Below are positions 58,906-64,000 of a stretch of 64,000 nt of DNA, in pieces. Location: assembly GCF_000340435.2 (NCBI RefSeq), contig NZ_CP011883.2, positions 1,212,607 to 1,276,606 on the forward strand. Reading direction: 5' to 3'. The stretch's first letter is position 1; each line of letters starts with the position of its first letter. The notes beneath the pieces were generated by a model. That model did no database searches. It saw nothing but the letters and a program-made list of their open reading frames with translations, and had not been told where the DNA came from. Source of the stretch: Mycobacterium haemophilum DSM 44634. Its GTDB lineage: Bacteria > Actinomycetota > Actinomycetes > Mycobacteriales > Mycobacteriaceae. The position numbers and the translations under genes were made by a program.

Positions 58906-60221
58906 CTGCGACGTTGCCACCGGGGCCACGGCTGCCCCGCTATGTGCAAAGCGTGCTGTACCTGAAGTTTCGGGAATGGTTCCTGCCGGCGATGCACCGC
59001 AGGTACGGAGACGTGTTCTCGCTGCGGGTGCCGCCGTATGCCGACAACCTCGTGGTCTATACCCGTCCGGAACACATCAAAGAGATCTTCGCGGCCGACC
59101 CGAAGTTGCTGCACGGGGGTGAAGGCAACCAGATCCTGGGTCTGGTGATGGGTGAGCACTCGGTGCTGACGACCGACGAAGCCGAGCATGCGCGGATGCG
59201 ATCGCTACTGACGCCGGCATTCACCCGGGCCGCATTGCAGGGCTACCGCGACATGATCGCCTCGGTAACTCGTGAGCACATCGCGCGATGGCCTGTCGGT
59301 GCCGGCATCAACAGCCTTGACTGTATGAACGCGCTTACCCTTGACGTAATTCTGCGGGTCGTTTTCGGCGTCACCGACCCAAACGTCAAGGAAGAGTTGA
59401 CCAATCGCCTGCAGGGCATCATCAACATCCAGCCTGCGATCTTCGCGGGGCTTCGGTACCCGTGGCTCAAACGCGTGAACCCGTGGAAGCGCTTCTTCGA
59501 CGGCCAGCGCAAGATCGACGCCATCATTTACCGTGAAATCGCTTCCCGCCGTGCAGTTTCCGACCTCGATCTGCGCACCGACGTGTTGTCTCGACTTCTG
59601 CAAACCAAAGACCCGTCGACAGCGCCCTTGACCGATATCGAACTCCGCGATCAACTCATCACCCTGCTGCTAGCTGGCCATGAGACCACTGCCGCGGCCC
59701 TGTCTTGGACGCTTTGGGAACTTGCTCACGCTCCCGATATCCAAGATCAGGTCGTCTCCGCAGCCCTCGCCGATGACGACGGCTTCCTGGAGGCGGTGCT
59801 GAAAGAAGGGATGCGCTGCCACACAGTAATCGCTTCTACCGCAAGAAAAGTCACCGCTCCAACGGAAATTGGCGGATGGAGATTGCCGGCGGGGACGGTA
59901 GTCAACACGTCGATCCTATTGGCCCATGCCAACGCGGCATCGCATCCCGACCCTACAAAGTTTCACCCCGGCCGGTTCCTGGACGGCAGCGTGGCACCCA
60001 ACACTTGGCTCCCGTTCGGTGGAGGCGTGCGCCGCTGCCTCGGATTCGGATTCGCCCTCACCGAGGGCGTGGTCATCCTGCGAGAGGTCTTCCGGCAGTT
60101 CACCATCACTGCGGCGGGGCCCCCCAAGGGCGAAACTCCCATGGTGCGCAACATCACCACCGTCCCCAAACATGGCGCACACCTGCGGCTTACCCCGCAA
60201 CGCAGGCTGGTTCGATGGTGA
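58902..60221 (+). CDS. cytochrome P450 (CYP135-like, Rv0327c-like)
   Basis: The 439-residue P450 has the I-helix motif LLLAGHETTAAALSW, the K-helix EGMR, and the heme-binding loop WLPFGGGVRRCLGFGFAL with the proximal Cys. The N-terminus has PPGPRLPRYVQSVLYLKFR without a membrane anchor. In Mtb, cyp135A1 (Rv0327c) also lies beside Rv0328. The substrate is unknown. The GTG start overlaps the upstream stop. A longer frame through the previous gene is rejected. Confidence 0.9.
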   Translation: MTATLPPGPRLPRYVQSVLYLKFREWFLPAMHRRYGDVFSLRVPPYADNLVVYTRPEHIKEIFAADPKLLHGGEGNQILGLVMGEHSVLTTDEAEHARMRSLLTPAFTRAALQGYRDMIASVTREHIARWPVGAGINSLDCMNALTLDVILRVVFGVTDPNVKEELTNRLQGIINIQPAIFAGLRYPWLKRVNPWKRFFDGQRKIDAIIYREIASRRAVSDLDLRTDVLSRLLQTKDPSTAPLTDIELRDQLITLLLAGHETTAAALSWTLWELAHAPDIQDQVVSAALADDDGFLEAVLKEGMRCHTVIASTARKVTAPTEIGGWRLPAGTVVNTSILLAHANAASHPDPTKFHPGRFLDGSVAPNTWLPFGGGVRRCLGFGFALTEGVVILREVFRQFTITAAGPPKGETPMVRNITTVPKHGAHLRLTPQRRLVRW

Positions 60222-60374
60222 TGACCCCGCTGCGCCCGGCTTGAAGGAATTGCGGCGACCCACTGTGCCCGGCTTCGCCGCGCTTGCGATCACCGCGGCC
60301 GTGCTTGCGATCGCCACTAGCTCGATGGTGGCGACCCGCTGCGCCCGGCTTCGCCGCGCTTGCGATCGCCACTA
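60216..60374. repeat. interspersed repeat cluster, about three degenerate copies
   Basis: Copies of the core GACCCGCTGCGCCCGGCTTC followed by GCCGCGCTTGCGATCGCC occur between the P450 stop and the convergent methyltransferase stop. The first copies are degenerate and the last is nearly complete. The same core is found inside nuoM (24414-24515). Confidence 0.75.
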
Positions 60375-60962
60375 GCCGGGTTTGGTGGCGGTGACACGCC
60401 ATAGCCGCCGGGGCAGCTCTCCTTCGTCGAAAGCGTGCACGTCTTCGAGTATCCAGCCGGCAGTCAGGCTCTCTACGAGCTCGCGGCAGAAGAAATGCAC
60501 TGCAAACCCTCCGTACTCAAAGATGTCGTCACCGTGCGCTCGTCCGGCACCGTAGTGCGCATCGCCGGTGTGCCGAACGGTGTAGATGAACTTTCCGCCC
60601 GGCTTCAACACCCGTCCGACCTCGTCAACGACTGCGTGAATTTCTTTGGTGGACAGCGCCATACACAACGCCATGTGCGCAAAGGCGCCGTCAATGGAGC
60701 CGCTGAGCTGCGGCAGCGGATTGCGTAGGTCATGTACGGTTGCTTCCACCCGCGCGGCTATGCCTTGCGCCCGGGCCGTTTGGCGCAGCTGTGCGACCGC
60801 AACCTCGCTGAAGTCGGTGGCCGCCACCGTGAAGCCTCGATGAGCGAAATAGAGCGTGTCACGACCGTGACCGGCCGCCAACTCCAAGATCCGCTCAATG
60901 CCCTCGGCCGCAAACGCATCGGCCGCGTAGAGCGCCGGTTCGGACGGGTCGGACCCGTACAT
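60372..60962 (-). CDS. TehB-like class I SAM-dependent methyltransferase
   Basis: The 196-residue frame has SAM motif I RILELAAGHGRDTLYFAHRG, then VAATDFSEVAVAQLR and GRVLKPGGKFIYTVRH. The ATG at 60962 is the only standard start, but family-like sequence (QHEHWQDTYRAHP) continues upstream to about 61007. There a GGAG lies about 6 bases before a CTA codon where the start would be expected. The original start codon therefore seems lost, or a CTG at 61016 or 61040 is used. It is divergent from the MddA-like gene. Relatives methylate tellurite, selenium or thiol compounds; the substrate here is unknown. Confidence 0.75.
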   Translation of the reverse strand: MYGSDPSEPALYAADAFAAEGIERILELAAGHGRDTLYFAHRGFTVAATDFSEVAVAQLRQTARAQGIAARVEATVHDLRNPLPQLSGSIDGAFAHMALCMALSTKEIHAVVDEVGRVLKPGGKFIYTVRHTGDAHYGAGRAHGDDIFEYGGFAVHFFCRELVESLTAGWILEDVHAFDEGELPRRLWRVTATKPG

Positions 60963-61070
60963 GGCCGGATGGGCGCGGTAGGTGTCCTGCCAGTGCTCGT
61001 GCTGCGTTAGGGCCAGCTCCGGCTGTCCGTCGGATAACAGTTGCCTTCCCTTCCGCCGCCTTATAGGTAA

Positions 61071-61104
61071 TTATTCTATGGAATTATAGATTATTGGACT
61101 ATAG
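61071..61104. promoter_or_regulatory. AT-rich operator-like region before the MddA-like gene
   Basis: TTATTCTATGGAATTATAG is followed 16 bases on by the related TTGGACTATAG, in an AT-rich divergent promoter. The ATGGAAT half site matches the half site at 57670-57693, but the full TTCCA-N8-TGGAA dyad is not present here. Confidence 0.45.
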
Positions 61105-61126
61105 TGGACCGCACCAGGAGGCCAAC

Positions 61127-61906
61127 TTGAAACGGTCACTCATAGTCGGATACGGCGCGATCTGCTACGTGGTCTTCCTCGCGGCATTCCTTTACGCCAT
61201 CGGTTTCGTCGGGAACCTGGTGGTGCCTCGCACCGTCGACAACGGCATCGCCGCCTCCATGGCAGAGGCGGTTGCGGTCAATGTTGTTCTGCTCGCAGCG
61301 TTCGCGCTGCAGCACAGCGTGATGGCAAGACCGGGTTTTAAGCGACGGTGGACGCGGTTGATACCGCCGGCGATCGAGCGCAGCACTTACGTGCTGTTGT
61401 CGAGTCTGCTGTTGTTCCTTCTGTTTTGGCAGTGGCGGACGCTGCCTGCGATCGTCTGGAATGTCAGCTGGCCGCCGGGGAAGGTTGCCCTGCAGGCACT
61501 GTTCTGGCTCGGCTGGGTCATCGTGCTGGCGTCGACGTTCATGATCAACCATTTCGACCTGTTCGGGCTGCGGCAGGTCTTTCTGGCGTGGCGCGAAAAG
61601 TCTTACAGTGAACTGGAATTCCGCGCCACCATGCTCTATCGGTTGGTACGGCACCCGCTCATGTTGGGTTTCATCGTGGCGTTCTGGGCAGCTCCCACAA
61701 TGAGTGCGGGGCACCTGCTGTTCGCGGTAATGACGACTACCTACATCCTGGTCGTCCTGCCAATCGAAGAGCATGACCTGAGCCGGGCACTGGGCGAGGA
61801 ATACCAGCAGTACCGCACCCGGGTACCCATGCTTATCCCGGGCGTTCGCCTACGAAAGCTACGCAAGCAGCGTTCTCGGCTCGACGCCGGTGCACGGCCG
61901 ACATGA
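61127..61906 (+). CDS. mddA: methanethiol S-methyltransferase-like membrane protein (MddA)
   Basis: The 259-residue membrane protein has about six helices and the NnrU/PEMT-like methyltransferase core: LLAAFALQHSVMARPGFKRRWTRL, LVRHPLMLGFIVAFWAAPTMSAGHLLFA, and EEHDLSRALGEEYQQYRTRVP. MddA enzymes convert methanethiol to dimethyl sulfide. The TTG start is chosen because AGGAGG lies 5-6 bases upstream; the longer frame lacks this. It sits next to an ArsR-rhodanese gene, which fits sulfur metabolism. Confidence 0.82.
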   Translation: MKRSLIVGYGAICYVVFLAAFLYAIGFVGNLVVPRTVDNGIAASMAEAVAVNVVLLAAFALQHSVMARPGFKRRWTRLIPPAIERSTYVLLSSLLLFLLFWQWRTLPAIVWNVSWPPGKVALQALFWLGWVIVLASTFMINHFDLFGLRQVFLAWREKSYSELEFRATMLYRLVRHPLMLGFIVAFWAAPTMSAGHLLFAVMTTTYILVVLPIEEHDLSRALGEEYQQYRTRVPMLIPGVRLRKLRKQRSRLDAGARPT

Positions 61907-61924
61907 ATTCCGACCGCCCTGCTG

Positions 61925-62599
61925 TCAGCTCGCGACCGCTGCTCCCTCGTCGACCGGCAGGCCGGCCAACCGCCATTCGAGCATTCCGTCGTCGAGTCGT
62001 TTCACACCTCGGCCCGCCTTGCGAGCAATGCGAACTGCATCGGGAGCCATGACACAGTAGGCGCCACGGCAATAGGCGACGATGTCGCGGTTGGCCGGTA
62101 ATTCGGCGAGCCGGTCGGCCAGTTCGGCTAACGGGATATTGATGGCACCCGGGATGTGGCCTGCCACGTATTCGTCATGCGGACGCACATCAACCAGCGT
62201 GACATCGCCGGCATCGCGCCGGCGCAGCAGTTCCGCACGGGTGATCGCATCCTCGGGTGAGCCAAGCACTGCCGCCGCCGCGAGCGCCACGTCGGCCAAA
62301 TGCTCGTCGGCGACGGCTTGCACCAGCGCGAACAGCTTTGCCACGTCATCCCCGGCGAGTCGGTAATGCTGCCGGGTCCCGTCCCGGCGAGCCCGGACCA
62401 ACCCGCCGTTCTTCAGCGCCTGCAGATTCGCCGATGCGGTAGTCACGTTCATCCCCGTCGCGGTCGCGATGGCTTCGACCGTGCGCTCGCCCTGGGCGAG
62501 CAAGTCGAGGATCTGCAATCGCCGCCCGTTGCCCAGCGCCTTACCTACTCGAGCGATTTGCTCTAACAGTGCGGCTTTGCGATCGGGTTGCCCGCTCAT
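61925..62599 (-). CDS. ArsR-family regulator fused to a rhodanese domain (Rv0324-like)
   Basis: The 224-residue two-domain protein has an N-terminal ArsR winged helix-turn-helix (NGRRLQILDLLAQGERTVEAIATATGMNVTTASANLQALKNGG) and a C-terminal rhodanese domain (LVDVRPHDEYVAGHIPGAINIP) with active-site Cys in AYCRGAYCVMAPDA. A rhodanese domain could sense or transfer persulfide sulfur and couple it to DNA binding (inference). It is convergent with mddA, and a TTCCA-N8-TGGAA repeat lies 32 bases upstream of its ATG. Confidence 0.93.
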   Translation of the reverse strand: MSGQPDRKAALLEQIARVGKALGNGRRLQILDLLAQGERTVEAIATATGMNVTTASANLQALKNGGLVRARRDGTRQHYRLAGDDVAKLFALVQAVADEHLADVALAAAAVLGSPEDAITRAELLRRRDAGDVTLVDVRPHDEYVAGHIPGAINIPLAELADRLAELPANRDIVAYCRGAYCVMAPDAVRIARKAGRGVKRLDDGMLEWRLAGLPVDEGAAVAS

Positions 62600-62938
62600 C
62601 CCAATTCTCCAGTACTCATTAAGAATTCAATTCCATTGTTCGTTGGAACTAGATAATACTCATACCTTGGCGAGGTCGTTTCTTTGATGGTTGTTGTTAG
62701 GTCCGCCACCCGTCGTGGGTCCACGGTGGAACGCGACCTCCTTCCGCCGCTCCTTCAGTGTCTTCGCCACCACCCACCCCACAGCCGAACTCGGGTCCGG
62801 TATCCAACTGGGACAGCGCATGGCACCGTCCGCCTTGACCTCGTGGCGAGGCCGCGGTTCGGAATTCGCGCCCGGTGGCAGTTGCGGGTGCTCGGTAGAC
62901 GACAGCCGGGCGGGACCTTTTTTGGCGTAGTTCCGGTA
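62600..62938. other. intergenic region upstream of the ArsR-rhodanese gene
   Basis: Apart from the operator-like repeat at 62631-62648 this stretch has no supported gene. Overlapping frames at 62684-63022 show no family features. Confidence 0.4.
62631..62648. promoter_or_regulatory. inverted repeat upstream of the ArsR-rhodanese gene
   Basis: TTCCA-ttgttcgt-TGGAA has the same half sites and eight-base spacing as the core of the perfect palindrome at 57670-57693. It is placed for autoregulation of the ArsR-rhodanese gene. Confidence 0.6.
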
Positions 62939-63598
62939 TCAGAACCCCGCAACCAGCTTGTCGTTTTGCGGGCAGTACGCGTGAACCGAGATAGCCACAT
63001 AAGCATTGGCACTGTCAGTTAAGGCGGGATTGCTCGCTCGAAACGCGTCGGCGATCTGCTGCACCGACACCCCGCGCTGGATGTCGCCGCACACCATCTT
63101 GCCGTTATAGATGGCGCCCTCGGGATTGGCGAACGAGATGCCCCGGTCGTTGAGGGCCTGAACATACCGACTGTCTTGGTCTGGCGTGGATTCGATGACG
63201 GGTGGTGACGCCGTCGCCGGGACGGCCGGACCAGGTGTGGCGCTGAGCTTCGGCGTCGACGACGCACCGGGCGCGCGCCCGGCAGCCTGGTGCGGCGACG
63301 CCAATGTGCTGAATCCCCAGTGCCCCACCACAATCGCCGCTGCGATGACGAGACCAGCCATGAGTAGCGCAGCTGCCTTACCCCACGTAGCGCGCCACGA
63401 CTGGTGAACAGCCGTCAATTCAGTCTGGATGTCAGCCGGGATGCCAACTTGGACGTCGCGGTCGTCGTCGCGCGACCACGCGAGATCCACGGCTTCGGTA
63501 GCTGCGGAACTAGGTACCACAACGGTTTCGCTACCGTCCACTACAGCGGTGTCGTCTGCAGCCGGGCCCGGCTCGGCCATGAGGGCCATGGTAGCCAT
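62939..63598 (-). CDS. membrane-anchored DUF732 protein
   Basis: The protein of about 219 residues has a cytoplasmic acidic N-terminal part, one membrane helix (AAALLMAGLVIAAAIVVGHWGF) and a Pro/Ser-rich linker. A C-terminal DUF732 domain with a cysteine pair follows (RYVQALNDRGISFANPEGAIYNGKMVCGDIQRGVSVQQIADAF...VSVHAYCPQ). DUF732 domains are common in mycobacterial cell-envelope proteins; the role is unknown. The start is uncertain: ATG 63598 is used, while GTG 63658 and ATGs 63589 and 63580 are also possible. Confidence 0.7.
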   Translation of the reverse strand: MATMALMAEPGPAADDTAVVDGSETVVVPSSAATEAVDLAWSRDDDRDVQVGIPADIQTELTAVHQSWRATWGKAAALLMAGLVIAAAIVVGHWGFSTLASPHQAAGRAPGASSTPKLSATPGPAVPATASPPVIESTPDQDSRYVQALNDRGISFANPEGAIYNGKMVCGDIQRGVSVQQIADAFRASNPALTDSANAYVAISVHAYCPQNDKLVAGF

Positions 63599-63741
63599 CG
63601 TTTCGATTTCCGGCAGCTCCGCCCGGTTGCCGGTGACCGCGATGGTCTCGGCGGTGACACCGACCGCGCAACCGGAGTTGCATGTGTCACCACCACGCGA
63701 TAAATCGGCTCTGGCTGCGCCTCGTTCTGCAAGTACGCGTT

Positions 63742-64000
63742 TTACCGGGCGACCGCTTGGTCGATGAGCGTCGCTGCTGCGGTACGGGCCAGTATCCACG
63801 GTGATGCGTCGTTTAGTGATGTGGCCAGTGCGGCTGCACCTTCGTAGAGCACGGCTAGTTGGTTGCCGAGCAGGTGCGGGTCGGCGGCGCCTGACTGCTT
63901 GGCCAGCTCAATAGTTCCGCTGATGAAGCTGCGTTTGTTCGCACGAACAATTGCCTGCACTCCCGGCATGGCTCCTGCTGCCTCGACGGCCGCGTTGTGG
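63742..64000 (-). CDS. TetR-family regulator, C-terminal part (cut by the window edge)
   Basis: The frame continues past the window end with HNAAVEAAGAMPGVQAIVRANKRSFISGTIELAKQSGAADPHLLGNQLAVLYEGAAALATSLND. This is the usual C-terminal helix pattern of TetR regulators. The ATG at 63969 is internal to the frame, so the real start is outside the window. The DNA-binding part cannot be seen. Confidence 0.7.
   Translation of the reverse strand, partial: HNAAVEAAGAMPGVQAIVRANKRSFISGTIELAKQSGAADPHLLGNQLAVLYEGAAALATSLNDASPWILARTAAATLIDQAVAR

Noticed and set aside
62684..63022. Two overlapping plus-strand frames between the ArsR-rhodanese and DUF732 genes
   Set aside because: Low-complexity Arg-rich composition, conflict with the DUF732 3' end and no family features.

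Overview
The window is high-G+C DNA from a slow-growing, non-tuberculous Mycobacterium. Almost every intact gene reads as a close relative of a Mycobacterium tuberculosis (Mtb) gene, and the window carries PPE, MoxR, Nuo and mycobacterial tmRNA signatures. Mtb locus names given here are recalled from family knowledge; no search was run.

The layout is a mosaic of three blocks that are far apart in Mtb. Block 1 (about 0-11 kb) has a ferredoxin gene overlapping a Cys-containing helix-turn-helix regulator gene. Behind them, on the minus strand, is the Rv0081-Rv0087-type operon: an ArsR regulator followed by a membrane complex resembling a formate-hydrogenlyase/Hyf hydrogenase. Its large subunit has lost all four Ni-Fe ligand cysteines, so it is probably not a hydrogenase. 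Block 2 (about 11-55 kb) runs in the reverse order of Mtb Rv3171c-Rv3099c: hpx, aofH, Rv3169/Rv3168, the moxR3/DUF58 cluster, the complete 14-gene nuoA-N operon (respiratory complex I), a response regulator, fadB4, fadE23/fadE24, a VapBC toxin-antitoxin pair, hisN, fprA, prfB, a MscS-like channel, ftsE/ftsX, smpB and tmRNA. About 30 kb of the Mtb order (between Rv3137 and Rv3107c) is missing, and a dead IS630 copy fused to the tail of agpS lies at the join. Block 3 (about 56-62.6 kb) resembles Mtb Rv0331-Rv0324: an SQR-like flavoprotein, a TetR repressor divergent from a P450 operon, a TehB-like methyltransferase, an MddA-like methanethiol S-methyltransferase and an ArsR-rhodanese regulator.

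Decay is frequent at the block edges: remnants of a DUF2249/cupin gene, a flavin amine oxidase, an F420-type luciferase-like oxidoreductase, a TetR regulator, a PPE protein, agpS, IS630, an IS3 orfA and a HicB-like antitoxin.

The best candidates for unusual biology are three. First, a sulfur-handling gene set in block 3: the inverted repeat TTCCA-N8-TGGAA occurs both before the SQR-like gene and before the ArsR-rhodanese gene. Second, the hydrogenase-like complex without metal ligands, next to a ferredoxin-regulator pair that has its own duplicated operator-like motif. Third, an orphan TrpC-like protein lacking a catalytic glutamate. No CRISPR array, prophage or tRNA gene was recognised.
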